The notes under the pieces are model-generated. The model had not been told where the DNA came from. It was given only the letters and a program-made list of their open reading frames with translations, and searched no databases. From Campylorhamphus procurvoides (lineage: Eukaryota > Chordata > Aves > Passeriformes > Dendrocolaptidae), in assembly GCA_013396655.1 (NCBI GenBank), contig WBMV01009266.1:1072107-1136106 (forward strand): DNA of 64,000 nt. The letters run 5' to 3'. Shown piece by piece: positions 47,219-58,514 of the stretch (position 1 is the stretch's first letter; each line of letters opens with the position of its first letter). The position numbers and the translations under genes were made by a program.

Positions 47219-50200
47219 ACTAGTGCCAGGTTACAGCAGGCAAGTAGAAAGGAGCTCCATTGCAGGCTGACCACCATGCTGCAGGGGGGAAAGGGAATGA
47301 AGCAAGAGTTATGAAGAAAGAATATTCCAGAGCTTGGGGCCAGCCATGAGCAAGTCCATGTGTTGTGAGTGGTGCAAGGAGAGTTTGCATCACTGCACTG
47401 ACACATACACAGGTGTCATCATGCATGACTTTCATCGTCATGCTGACTGTGGCTCCCTCTCTGCTCTTCTGGAGTGCCCTGTCGCATCCTGGACTTTCCA
47501 CCTGACAGCTGCAGAAGTGGATTTGATGTATTTTGGTGTATGGAAAGGAATGTAATAAAAAAACCCAGAAAATTGGTTTGCAATTTCAAGTAAAACAGTG
47601 ATTTTCTTTACTGTAATCAAATTCGAAGTAGGTCCATTCGTTGTAAAATATTTTATAATAATGCTTTTAAACTGCTGTAGAAAAGAAAAATCTTGCTCTG
47701 TGGCATTTTGAAAGAAAAGTGTCTGCAGAAGAGTTTTTTAAAATAGTTCCAACTGGAATATATTTTCCCCATCCACAATGAACAGGCATACAGGGGAGAT
47801 CTTAGTTAAGACTGATGTGTGGGTATGATTGGATTTCCTCTATGCTGAGAGTTTTGTTAGACACTTCAAACAAATATTTTGTGATTGAATGTCTTATTTC
47901 ATTTCAATAATATTATTTTTAATGCCTACATGAAAGGAAAACAATAGCTTTGCTCAATTTAGGGAATGTACATGATAAGTATTACAAATTATTTTTTTTT
48001 TCAGTAGCTTTACCTTGAAATTGCCCTTTGTGCTGTGGGGAAAAAAAACCACAAAACTGTCAAAACTTCTAATTCTATTTCCACCATGTTGGCCACTATG
48101 CAAACATGTTTTTTGATGTCAGGCATTGGAGAGAAAGAGCTTCTTTGTTGAGTTGGCTCTTGTTCTATGGGCAGAGTTTGAGACACAAGTGAAAGTACTG
48201 CAAAAAAGCCCCTGAGAATGATTTCAAAATATGGACAAGAAATATTTAAAATATGCAAAATGTTCCTTTGAAAAAAACACTAGTGGTAATAATCAAGTGT
48301 GGTAGACCCTAGACAATGATATTTTCTGTTCAAATTTTTCAATTTAAGACCTTTGTGTGCAGAAAACATTTCCTGAAACTGCTCACAGACAGACCCATGC
48401 TTTCATTATTCTTCTTGTCATCCCATATCAAGGAACTGGAATTACACTGCATATATTTCCACATTTTTAATTCAACATGAGATTTTTTTCAGAATTCTTG
48501 GCCAAACTCAGCTCAAGCTCAAATATAAGGGAACTTTGGTGTTGCTTTTGCTAGGAAAAGAAAGACGAATGCTTCTTAACATCTTGCTCCAAATGGGCAA
48601 TCACTGTATAAATTGTTGAGTCCAAAAGCCTCTTGGCTTTATCATGAAATTGAACTAAAGCAGAGCATTAGATCTACATGAGCATTATTAACCTTTCCCT
48701 TGCTGCTAAAATCTGAGGGTCAACCATAATAGCAGCTGTCCTTGTAGAACCAGATATATGGAATTCAATACAGAAAGAAACCAACAGGTATCCAAGCAAA
48801 TAATTCTGTCTTTTGATGCACATGTTTCTCTCAACACTGCAGCTTGGAGATGGGTGGCTATCCTGAAGAGATATACTCAAGTTAAGATCTCCAGCTATGT
48901 CTCCAAGAACTTCTTGTGAGGTGTACAATCCTGGAAGGTGTGGAGTGTGTGTTGGAAGAGCTGAGCCTCCTGAGTTCCACTGCTGGCAGATTAAAGCTCA
49001 CTTGGAGATATCCGTGTAAAATGCCATCACACAAGAGTTTGGGGTGTATTTTTATGTGCTGGAACATTGATGAAAGAGGTCAGTTTTAGATGATGATTCA
49101 AATTTTTGCAGTTTGGAGAGGGAATAAAATCTGAGGTGCTTACCCACCTGGGGACAACACTTACCCATTCTAACTTTCAAACAGGGTCTTTGTGAAGACA
49201 CAGATGCATAACTTCAGCCTTGAAGAAGGTACCTAATTTCTAAAGAAATCATTCTATTGTTTAGTGTTTTTCCTGTATCAATGCCATGTATCAATCACTC
49301 TGATTGATACATGGCATGTATCTAACTTCAAATTTGGGTGTTTGCTTTGCAAACTCATTGCAACAAAACAAAGATTCTGAAGCCCTTAGAAACACAGGCA
49401 CTGATATCTTATTCCTTCCACATCTCAGACTCTCAAAGAAGGATAGATGTGTTTCATTGTATTCCATGGAATGTGTCTTCTCTATTTTGAGAAGAGAATT
49501 ACAGCAGCATTAATTCACATCCTGGCCTCTAACAAGCTGCAACCTGACTAAAAAAGAGTGAGATTAGCTCTCAGAAAACTTTCCAGGCTGAGGATAATAT
49601 AGATATTTCACGTGTCACTCTCTTATCCCTATCACAGACATCTATATAAATTAGTTTCTGGCATTTCCCTACTTATCTGTTACACAGCATTACAGATCTG
49701 TAAGATTACACTTTCTATGGGCTCCGAGATTCCCTCTTGAATCCAGATATTCAGCATTGTTTTCACCACACTTGGACTTTCTTCCACTTTTAGTAGCAGC
49801 ATGAAGTCAGTCACATTTAAATGAGATGAAAACCTGAATTTTTCATATTAATTAAAGTTCAATAGATTCCTTATAAAGAATAGATGAAAGGAGCAGCAGT
49901 GACACAGGAGTCATGTAGGCCGGATTTTCTGCAGATTAGCTAAAGCTGGTATGAACTTCCTCCCTGGCTTTCTCGAATATTTCCTGATTTTTTGAAGAGA
50001 TTGACAAATAAGGTTTTGCATAATAGCACGGAAGCAATTTCCTCAACACTTCCACAATGTAAAGAAGAGACGGGAATTAAAAAAAAAAAAAAGAAAAAGA
50101 AAACCAGGGCTGTCTCTTCAAGGTGTTGTTTCTTGAAATGCTGTTAAATACACAGGAGTCTTATTATTCTCCAGTACAATTCTCCCACTCGCACTGGGTT

Positions 50201-50371
50201 ACAACAGTAATGCATTTGGCTTAGATGTGTTTAGGTAAAGATTCTTGGAGTAAAGAACTAGAAGAGTCTCTTAAAACTGTTGATTTCTAGATACTGATCA
50301 TAATTGTTATTTGCAAATGAATACTCGACATTACTTTAAGAGCTCCACTTTTGAAATAATGGACTGTAGTA
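47219..50371. other. Unique non-coding sequence
   Basis: No repeat family is recognised apart from the hairpin at 49281-49317 and an A-run of 13 near 50080-50092 with A/G continuation. Opposing open frames at 47155-47620 overlap and match nothing. Confidence 0.45.
49281..49317. repeat. Perfect 17-bp inverted repeat with 3-nt loop
   Basis: ATGCCATGTATCAATCA at 49281-49297 is followed after CTC by its exact reverse complement TGATTGATACATGGCAT at 49301-49317. Pairing stops abruptly at both outer ends. Confidence 0.97.
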
Positions 50372-50952
50372 TCATAGAATCACTGAATAGTTGGGGTTGG
50401 AAGGAACCATTAAAGATCATTTATCCCTTCAATGAGCAGGGACATCTTCAACTACACTGGGTTGCTCCAAGCACCATCCAACCTGGCCTTGAACACTTCC
50501 ACAGATGGGGCATCCACCACCCCTCTGGGCAACCTTTGCCAGTATATTACCACCCTCACTGCAAAAAATTTTGTCCTTATATCTAGTCTGAATCTACTCT
50601 CTTCTGACTACAGCCATTACCCCTCATCCTTTTGCTACAGGCCTTACTAAATGGCTTGGCCCCAGCCCCCTTATAAGTCCCCTTTAAGTACTGAAAGGCA
50701 TCCTGGAGCTTTCTCTTCTCCAGGCTGTACAACACCAGCTCTCTCAGCTTTTCTTCACTGGAGGTGTTCCAGACCTCTGATAATTGTTGTGTCCCTACTC
50801 TGGACCTGCTCCAACAGGTTGACGCCTTTCTTATCCAATTATTTATCCACCAAACAGTCCACCATCAAATCCATCTCTCTCCAATTTAGACTGAAGGATA
50901 TTGTGAGGGACCTTGTCAAAGTCCTTACAGAAGTCCAGATAGATCAAAATAT
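50372..50952 (-). mobile_element. CR1 LINE fragment, longest copy in the window, reverse orientation
   Basis: Begins TCATAGAATCACTGAATAG and runs through the reverse CR1 blocks 'ATGAGCAGGGACATCTTCAAC', 'CTTGAACACTTCCACAGATGG', 'TTCTCTTCTCCAGGCTGTAC' and 'TCTGATAATTGTTGTGTCCC'. From about 50820 the blocks change to 'CAAATCCATCTCTCTCCAATTT' and 'GGACCTTGTCAAAGTCCTTAC', which belong to another part of avian CR1. This may be one element with an internal deletion or two neighbouring fragments. Long open frames on the plus strand (up to 171 codons at 50651-51166) are antisense and run on into unrelated sequence. Confidence 0.9.
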
Positions 50953-51288
50953 GTTATGGGGCAGGGGGCATAGACCCTCAAGAGTGAGGAGAACCCATTG
51001 CTATCCCCATGTGACCATTAAAAAACATTCTACTGCTGTTACACAGGCAGCTTACATTCAGGCTATGAACAACTACTGTGATTTAGTGCTGATTGTTAAT
51101 CCCTTGTTTGTATATCAGATTATTGCACCTATCTCAATGTATAACAGCTATGAGCGAACATGCTGATTTTAAAGTATCAGTGAATCTGATACATTAACTT
51201 ATATACCATCCTATATTTGTGGCACAGATGCAAGAGTTGGCCAGGCTACCCTTGTGAAGTAGGTTGACTGTAGTCATGGAGTGCAGAG
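50953..51288. other. Unique spacer between CR1 and LTR
   Basis: About 340 bp with no recognised element. Confidence 0.4.
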
Positions 51289-51850
51289 TGTGATGGATGC
51301 AATGCCCCCATTTGAGCTAACTGCTAATTAAACTTAATCCTATTGTGTGAGGCTGTAAAAGAGAACACAGGACCAAACACCAACAAGAATGTTTAGACCA
51401 GAGAATGGGCTGATAAAAGTCCTAAACTGCATGAAAACATCAGAAAAATTGGCTACAAATCAACCTCTTTGCTCTATAAATACCTGCAGCCATGAGAGAC
51501 TGTTGAGCTTTCCCTCTGTGACAGCTGCAGGGCTGTGATCTCCCCTTGAGCAGGGACACCTCTCAAGGTTACTCTCGAGGCTGAGAGTCCCCTTACCCGA
51601 CACCAGACACTGATGGGTTAGTAACTGACATTTTTTTGTGTGCATGTGATGTTCAAGATATGTATAGTAAACTTGAGCAATAACCTCTGTATCACAAACT
51701 AACTTTTACTGCAGTATTGTCCACCAATCAGTCTGTACTTAGTAAATACTTTACCTATCTAAATTTATTATTTAAAACTCAGTAAACTAACCCCTAGATC
51801 AGATCTTTCTGAGTGATCTGTGACTCTTCTCCCGTGACTTCTTTTGACCA
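51289..51850 (+). mobile_element. Avian ERV LTR, possibly a 5' LTR
   Basis: A 562-bp segment beginning TGTGATGGATGCAATGCCCC. It contains a TATA box (TATAAATA at 51475-51482) followed by 'CCTGCAGCCATGAGAGACTG' and a run through 'TGACAGCTGCAGGGCTGTGAT', 'CAGACACTGATGGGTTAG', 'ATAGTAAACTTGAGCAATAA' and 'CAGTAAACTAACCCCTAGATC'. I recognise this as a common passerine-type ERV LTR. Ending at CA (51849-51850), it is followed 3 nt later by a primer-binding-site-like TGGCACTGGAGTGAAT, so part of an internal leader may remain. No matching target duplication is visible. The family differs from the LTRs at 5878 and 22576. Confidence 0.75.
51475..51482 (+). promoter_or_regulatory. TATA box of the ERV LTR
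   Basis: TATAAATA in the expected U3/R position, about 186 bp from the LTR start. Confidence 0.6.
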
Positions 51851-51853
51851 ATA

Positions 51854-51869
51854 TGGCACTGGAGTGAAT
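51854..51869 (+). other. Possible retroviral primer-binding site
   Basis: TGGCACTGGAGTGAAT starts 3 nt after the putative LTR end. It starts with TGG, the complement of a tRNA CCA end, and its GAGTG core loosely recalls the ERVL tRNA-Leu site. Weak and inferred. Confidence 0.3.
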
Positions 51870-53279
51870 AAAGAGAACACAAGACCATTTTTGACAGTTC
51901 CATCCAAGCTACTCTTAGCACAAGTGTTGCAGGTTCACTTAGTGCTTCTTGCTATATGGGGGTGAACTTGTTGCTAAAACTTGTCACAATTCTCTTCAAT
52001 TTCCTTCCGTCTTCAGAATAGGCTTAATTATAAATCCAGAAATAGGTCAAACAAAAAGTGAGTGTTTATAAGACACTAGTTTAAAAATTATAAAATGTAA
52101 AAGTGTTTTAATTTAGTTTAATAAATAAATAAATTAATAAATTGGTTAACAGAGGTATTAATGACAGATTGCCCTTATTTAATTAATTCTGGTTTAAACA
52201 AACTGCTCATTGTGATTACTTAAGGAAATTTTGCTTTTGGATTTCAAAGCCTTTTTTTAATTAATCTATGCAAAACTGTATGTAATACAACTATTCTGTA
52301 TTTTTCACAGGCAGATCAGTCAATGCTATTACTAGGCAGCATTGCAGGGTGGGGAGTTGGTTGGGTTTGTTTGGTTTTCTCTTGGTATAAAGTCTTTAAG
52401 TTATCAATGTAAATCTTGGCTTGACTTTATTTTGGATGACAGTCTCAATAAGGTCAAGTATACCCCAGAAGCCTTTGACATGGAATTCACCTGAAGCCAC
52501 AGAAACAGCAAGAGTGCCTAGCATGAAATTCCTAGAACGATGAGGGAAATTCCTTCTGTCTTTCTCCCTGAAAGGGGAAAGGTGGGATTTAGGGTGTAAG
52601 TTTGTTCTGAGCAGGAGCTCAGAACAGGCTGTGCTTCATTATGTATCTCATACAGCATTTCTGACAGGAGAAGAAGCCTCTCCTACTGCAGCCTCCAGAG
52701 CCATGTAAAAACTGTTTCCTTTGTCTGTGAACTACCAGATATACATCCCAACACAACATATTAAAAAGCAGTCCTGACTATTAGCCAAGCAGTCAGTAAC
52801 ACAGGGATGTTTCTAAGTAGATTAGCTGCTTTCTCCATCTCTGCCAAAGCCACATGCACTCTGATGATTTACAAATGGCAAGGCTGGACTAAAGCTGCTG
52901 CTACAGCGATTCCTAAGTGGTGTTCCTGCAAAGGGTCCAGTGAGATAACACCCATTAATCAGTGTTTTTAGCACTTAATATCCCATTACCACTAAAGTTG
53001 CTCTTGAGGGAGTCAGCAGCAAGGTGCAACTGGTCTAGTATTACAGGGAGCATGAAGATGAATTCTCAGTCTATTAACCCTCCCCTGTAATCAGGCACCC
53101 CAAAACTGTCTTTCGTACCAAAGCTCTGGTTTGGGAAGGAAATTTCTTGTTTCACATAGGCTTAAACATCTGAAAAAGCTAAGCCAGAGTAGGCTGTGTA
53201 AAACACTGAGGCTGTTCTCAGAGTTTATCATCTTCTCCATGAGAGAACTCTAACAATTCCAGCCCAAGACAATACAGAC
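51870..53279. other. Non-coding sequence after the LTR
   Basis: May begin with a short ERV leader remnant. After about 51900 no retroviral similarity is seen. An AAAT-rich patch lies at 52110-52145 and a T/G-biased patch at about 52350-52376. Confidence 0.4.
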
Positions 53280-53327
53280 GGCTTTGGACTGTTTCCAAAG
53301 TAGGTTTTAACATAGATCAAGAAAGCA

Positions 53328-53939
53328 TGGATTGAAAGGATCCCTAAGCCATTTCATCTTGCTGCAGTATCCTGACAGTGCAATACAAGGGTGTGCAGAG
53401 AAGCAACAGATTTCTGGAAGGCTGGAAGGTAACCTACAGCAGCAGGAGGCCTCCAGGACATGCTGGTCTGATCTGGAGCTGTATGTAATCCGTTTTTCCT
53501 GGGATTTGTCCCTGGCATAGTGGAAATGTGTGTACACCCTTGGACCAGGTGCGTGAGCATCTACACACTTCCCAAAATGGAAGAGTTGGACTTTCTGTTA
53601 ATTTTGGGGGATACACAGATCCACAGGTACACAGGACCACTGTACAGACTTGTAGAAAACGCTGGGGATTCATTTGGGAATTTCACATTACAGTGTGCCA
53701 TAATTCAGCTGCTCCCTACGCGCCTCATTCCTTCTGTCAGGGCAATCAAGATATTAAATTTGCAGCCAAAGGGCAATATAACATGGACCATTGGGAATTT
53801 CTTACTCTGTCTTCTGGAAGAAGGCCCATATCCTCAAGAAACACTCAACCACTTCCTTCTATTTTGTGTTCTTTCAAAGAGGGAGGTCCAGGCACTCCCA
53901 GAACTCGTTCTACAACAGAAAAATGCAAATGAACTTTAA
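53328..53939 (+). other. Stop-poor patch open in several frames, identity unknown
   Basis: For roughly 600 bp several frames stay open at once. Plus-strand frames span 53332-53520, 53520-53939 (139 codons) and 53528-53932 (134 codons), with three shorter ones on the minus strand. None has a motif, transmembrane segment or family I recognise. It ends about 80 bp before the LTR at 54023, so a relic of mobile-element coding sequence is possible. That is inference from position only. Confidence 0.25.
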
Positions 53940-54022
53940 CTATTGTTATCTACTAAAATCATGTTTTAAAATGCTGTAAATACTCAGGAGTACAACCCAT
54001 TTCAGAACAATTTGATAAGAAC

Positions 54023-54540
54023 TTGCTGAGTTTGGCTGTGGTAGAGTTAGTTTTCTTCACAGTAGCTGGTATGGGAATATGATTTGTACTCATGCTGAAA
54101 ATAGTGTTGATAACTCAGGGATGTTTTCATTATTGCTGGGCAGGGCTTACACACAGTCAAGGCCTTTTCTGCTTCTCACCCCACTCCATCAGTGAGAAGA
54201 CTGGGGGAGCACAAGGAGTTGGGAAGGGGCACAACTGGGAGAGTTGATCCCAACTGACCCAAGGGGTATCCTAAACCATATGGTACCATGGCTGGCATGT
54301 AAATCTGGGAGAAGAAAGAAAGGGAGTGATGGCATTTGTCTTCCCCAGTCACCATAAGACATGATGGAGCCCTGCTTTCCTGGGGATGGCTGAACACCTG
54401 ACTGCCCATGAGAAGTGGTGACTGAATTCCTTGTTTTGCTTTGCTTTATCTCAATCCATGAGTTTCTCCCCCCATCCTGCTGGCGGGAATGAATAAGCAG
54501 CTGTGGGGGGCTGAGCTGCTGGCTGGCATTAGACCATCAG
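54023..54540 (+). mobile_element. Avian ERV LTR, second copy of the 5878 family
   Basis: Sense-strand blocks 'AGTTTGGCTGTGGTAGAGTTAG', 'TCTTCACAGTAGCTGGTATGGG', 'CAAGGCCTTTTCTGCTTCTC', 'TGATCCCAACTGACCCAAGG' and 'TTTATCTCAATCCATGAG' match the minus-strand sequence of 5878-6438 throughout. The repeat AAGAAC flanks it at 54017-54022 and 54541-54546, a likely target duplication if the first and last bases of the LTR have mutated. The TATA box is decayed (TGTAAAT). It is shorter (518 bp) and more diverged than the other copy, and has no internal retroviral part. Confidence 0.82.
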
Positions 54541-54879
54541 AAGAACAGAAAACTCATTTTCCAGCCAGAAAGAGTATTACTGCTTAGGATTTTCTTTTAA
54601 AGAGGCAAAGCAATAGATATGTTAGTGAGCTATGCAAAGAGAAAGTCTACCAACTATTTTATTAGGGCTTGGGAGATTTTAGTTTTACTTATCACTGTTT
54701 GTAATAGATATTCTAAGGTTGAAGAAGCATCTTTTTATTGTCACTCGCATTGAAGTCTGTCTAGAGAATTCTAAATGATGGGTAATGAAAAACAAAGTTG
54801 AAAGTTGCTGGGAGGTATCTAGCAGGTACTGCAGGAGTCAGGTCGGGCCTTAATGTCTTCATTTTGGTCCAGGGGAAAA
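54541..54879. other. Unique spacer
   Basis: About 340 bp with no recognised element, lying between the LTR and the old CR1 relic. Confidence 0.35.
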
Positions 54880-55395
54880 GAGTAAACAGAATACTAATGA
54901 AAGTTGCAGATGGTACTAGAATCAGTAAAGGTTATCAACCCCAGTGAAATAATGCAAGAGGACCTGAATAGGTTAGGAATGTGGGCTTAAAGCAAAATTG
55001 TGTTTAGCCTGGAAAATTGCAAGCTAATCCCACCAGAGAAAAAATAATTAATGTTGAGTAGCAAAGAGAGGAAGGTAAAAAGAGCCTGCCATGCAGAGTT
55101 ATTGAAAGAGATCTGAGGTGAAAGAAAACTTTTAAGTTAGAGATAAATTTGCAGTGTGAAGCAGAAAGAAAAAATATTGTTGAGTTAAAGACTTAGGCAA
55201 AATTCATATGTGTCATAAAACAAGATGAAACAGTGTAGCTTTGTGCATGGCAATATCGGGCAAAACATTTCTAAATGAAAGCATCTCAGCACCAGAGGGC
55301 AAAGTACAAGGAGTGGAGACATATTTTTATTCCCTTCAGTGATAATTGTGTTCCAAGGACACAATAAAGAAGTGGTTGAGTAAGTCTTGTAAAAG
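54880..55395 (+). mobile_element. Ancient CR1-like ORF2 relic
   Basis: 'GAAAGTTGCAGATGGTACTAG' followed by 'AGAGGACCTGAATAGGTTAGG' and 'TGTGGGCTTAAAGCAAAAT' match the region normally reading 'TTTGCAGATGATACCAA...GACCTGAACAGACTGGAGAAATGGGC'. 'GAAAGAGATCTGAGGTGAAAG' further on fits the next conserved block ('GACTTGGGGGT' or 'GATCTGGGGGT'). No frame is intact. The minus-strand open frames at 55185-55581 are antisense to it. The 3' boundary is uncertain. Confidence 0.5.
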
Positions 55396-58109
55396 AGGGC
55401 TTGAACAAATGATGTGAAAGTGGGCATGAACCTCCAGAAACAAATATTTTCCACTTTTACTAATACTTTCGCTGTAGTTGGCCAAAGAGAATGAGATGAA
55501 TTTAAAGAGATCAAAATCAAGATCTAGTAGTTGATGTTGCAGCCACACTAGTGAAGACATAAACTTTAGCCCTTCAGGCATTTGAAGGAAAGGGTTGGCA
55601 ATTTTAGAGCTATGAGGTAATAAACTTTGGTATAATTGGAAAGTAAGCCAGGTAGTACAGCAGATCTTCCACTTGTATGATTTAGTACTGGCTTAAGCTT
55701 TCCCATAAGATAAAATTTGATTTCTAGGAAAGCTTGTTTGAAACCAATCCAGTCTCCTGAAGGGGATTACTTCACTGTTTTCATTAGGATAGGGATTTCT
55801 TTTTTTTTTAATCAGGTCTCATTACTCTAATGAATACAATAGATGACTAGATAGGACTTAAGGTCAGCCCTTGTACTTTGTTATTTATGGCTTCATCTAA
55901 ACAGCTTGGGAAATAAAGCAGTAGTAAAGCATTCCAAAGGAATGTGCTCTGTGTTCACTGATCCATCCTTTTTCCTGTCCCAGACTTTCTTCATCTCCTT
56001 AGAAAAGTTATTTAATATCTTTTAGACTTTCCTTACATATTGATAATATCAACATAGTACTACACATTTTCAAAATCTACTCTCAATGTGTGGAATCTTC
56101 TGTATCAGAAAGAGATTTTATATCATGAATTATTATGTACATGCTGATACTGCATTTTAATTTACTCTATTATCTTATTCAGTGAAACTACTGATATTTG
56201 TTTCCAAAAGCTCCTAATTCTGAATTGATAGATTTTTTTATTAAATATTTTGCAGTCCAGAAGACTTTTCTCAGTAAGTAGTAATTTTAAGATTGATCAA
56301 ATTTTAAGCCTAATTTATGTGTTAGTTTTTGGATTGGGTTCGGTTTTTTTTCCCTCTGACAAATCTAGTTTCATTCCAATGAGAAGTTTCCATTTACACA
56401 ATACTTAAAAATGATTAATGAGTTTCATTTTTAAGGCCAAATCTTTACTAAAATCTATCCTCATTGCTCTAATAACTAATAACTAATTCCAATGAGTTAT
56501 CTAAAGCCAGTTGAATTGAAACAAATACAGTTAAAAACAAAATCACTTCCTGCTTCATTAATTATGCTAAATGCAACATAGAAATTCCTAATCTTACACA
56601 GGTGATATAAATTATTTGCTGTAGAGCAGTGCCCGGAAATGTCTGGGCTGAAGGTCATTGCTCTTTCAGCTCTACAGCAAAGGGTCATTTAATGTTGTAT
56701 AAAAGGAGCAGGGATTTCTGACGATACAGGCGTGAGACAAACTGATTGCTGGTTCTCATACTTGTTGTCAGGAAAATCCCATTCTGTTCCTGCCTCATTG
56801 GACAACAAAGGGATCTGGGAAGGGAGTTAGGCTGAAATCTTGTGAGGTTTAAAAAGACAGGGTTGTTCAGTCAGACAGTAGGGTTTTGGCTCATATTTCG
56901 ACCCTCCTGTGTCTCTCGAGCTCTGTACAGGAGACCATCAGAGCTCCACTGGAAGGCAATTCCTCCACTGAGCCACACATGTAAGCTCTGGCCCAGGGAA
57001 CGTGCCTGTGGCATACGACAGGATACGACAACGAAGCAGAGATCCACTGCAGCCTGGAAAGTGACAGCTAGGGTGCACTGATACACAAGTGCCTGGCAAC
57101 GGCTCTAATTTATTGCAGTAGCTGTTATGGCTCTCTGTGAAGCCTAAAATAATCTATGAGCATTTCACATTTTAATAGTATTCATGTTGAGGGCCTCTGT
57201 GTGACTGCAGCTATATGATAACATATGCCCCAATCGGATCTGCCCTTTGTGTACAATTTACAATTTGTGCACAGTTAGCCATGAGGGAGATGGAGATTAT
57301 CCACTTCCAGTGCAGGCAATGCCGGGTCTTCCAGACTCTCATATACACCAAAGAGACAAATATTTTCCTTTTTAAGAGCATTTACACCCTCAGAGCTCAA
57401 CAGATGGGATGTTCTTGCCCTTCAAGGCAAAGCTCTGCTGTCAGAAGAGACACTGAGGACTAAGTAAGTACCAGGTACAGAAACTAGTTAAGAGCTTAAT
57501 GGGATTTGGCTGATTATTATGTTTTCTTTCAATATAATTAACTCATATTTTCAGTAATACCAAGGACCTCAAACAAGAGACACCATTAGGAGTCTGTACA
57601 GTTCCTAGCAAAGAAAAATGCTGTCCAAGAATCTGTTTATAGAAACTGTGCACTTCAAAAAGTTAGAAAAAGCTACAGTTAACTAGTGATATTCATTCCT
57701 TCCTCTGAAGCCATGGTGTCCAGTGCCACATAATCCTATGTCCTTCATTACACAGTTTCTCTTTACCCATCCAGCCTGATTCCAACAGTGCAATTCCTAT
57801 CTCCGTGTCTGAATGAATCCCTCTGACTGACTGCTCACACTTCACTTCCAGGAAAAAAGTCTTGCACAACCAACCTATTATCCTCTCAAGCAGCATCTCA
57901 GTTTTAATCCTATTTTTTCAAGCATTCCTTGTCTTTTTTCTCTTTCTGTCCATCTGAACACGAGCCCAGATTTGCTCTCCTAACATAATGTCTCCAAGTC
58001 CATTTCCACTCCTCTTGTCTTTAGTTTCAGAGCTCAGCACGGGCATATCTACAGTGATGAGTGAAATGGGTGTCACTCTTGAGAACAAGTGGCAATGCAC
58101 AAACCTGTA
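55396..58109. other. Unique AT-rich non-coding sequence
   Basis: No repeat family is recognised. A T-run lies at 55799-55809 and a TAATAAC duplication at 56471-56487. Opposing open frames at 56842-57086 cover the same bases on both strands and match nothing. Confidence 0.45.
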
Positions 58110-58275
58110 TCAGAGAATCACAGAATGGTTTGGGTTGAAAGAGATCTTGAAGATCCTCTAGTTCCAACACCACTGCCATGGGCAGAAACACCTTCCATTT
58201 GACCAGGTTGCTCAAAGCCCCATCCAACCTGGCCTGGAACAGTTGCAAGGATGGGGCATTCACAGCTTCTTTGGG
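58110..58275 (-). mobile_element. CR1 LINE 3' end, reverse orientation
   Basis: Begins TCAGAGAATCACAGAATGG and continues 'TTTGGGTTGAAAGAGATCTTG', 'CACTGCCATGGGCAGAAACACC', 'AAAGCCCCATCCAACCTGGCC' and 'CAAGGATGGGGCATTCACAGC'. About 166 bp, the same type as 12001-12158. Confidence 0.92.
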
Positions 58276-58434
58276 CCTAAATCTTCTTTCCTGAACTTTG
58301 TCCCTCAAAATTAGGGGACATCTAAAATTAGGGGACGTGACATTCCAGTCATGTTTCACCATACCCTAAGCCATGCAGGATGTAGCTTGTACATTCTGTG
58401 TTTAGTTTCTCCAGAAGTGCCTCATTTGTATAAT

Positions 58435-58514
58435 TGTGTTTTTTGGGTTTTTTGTTTTTTGTTTGTTTTTGGTTTTTTTGTTTGTTTGGTTTTGTTGTGT
58501 TCTTTTTTTTTTGT
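58435..58514 (+). repeat. T/G-rich low-complexity tract
   Basis: About 80 nt made almost only of T and G (GTTTGTTTTTGG and TTTGTTTGTTTGG words), ending in a T run. No A is present through most of it. Confidence 0.85.

Noticed and set aside
50651..51166. 171-codon open frame as a gene
   Set aside because: The first half is antisense CR1, and the rest continues into unrelated sequence with no protein likeness.
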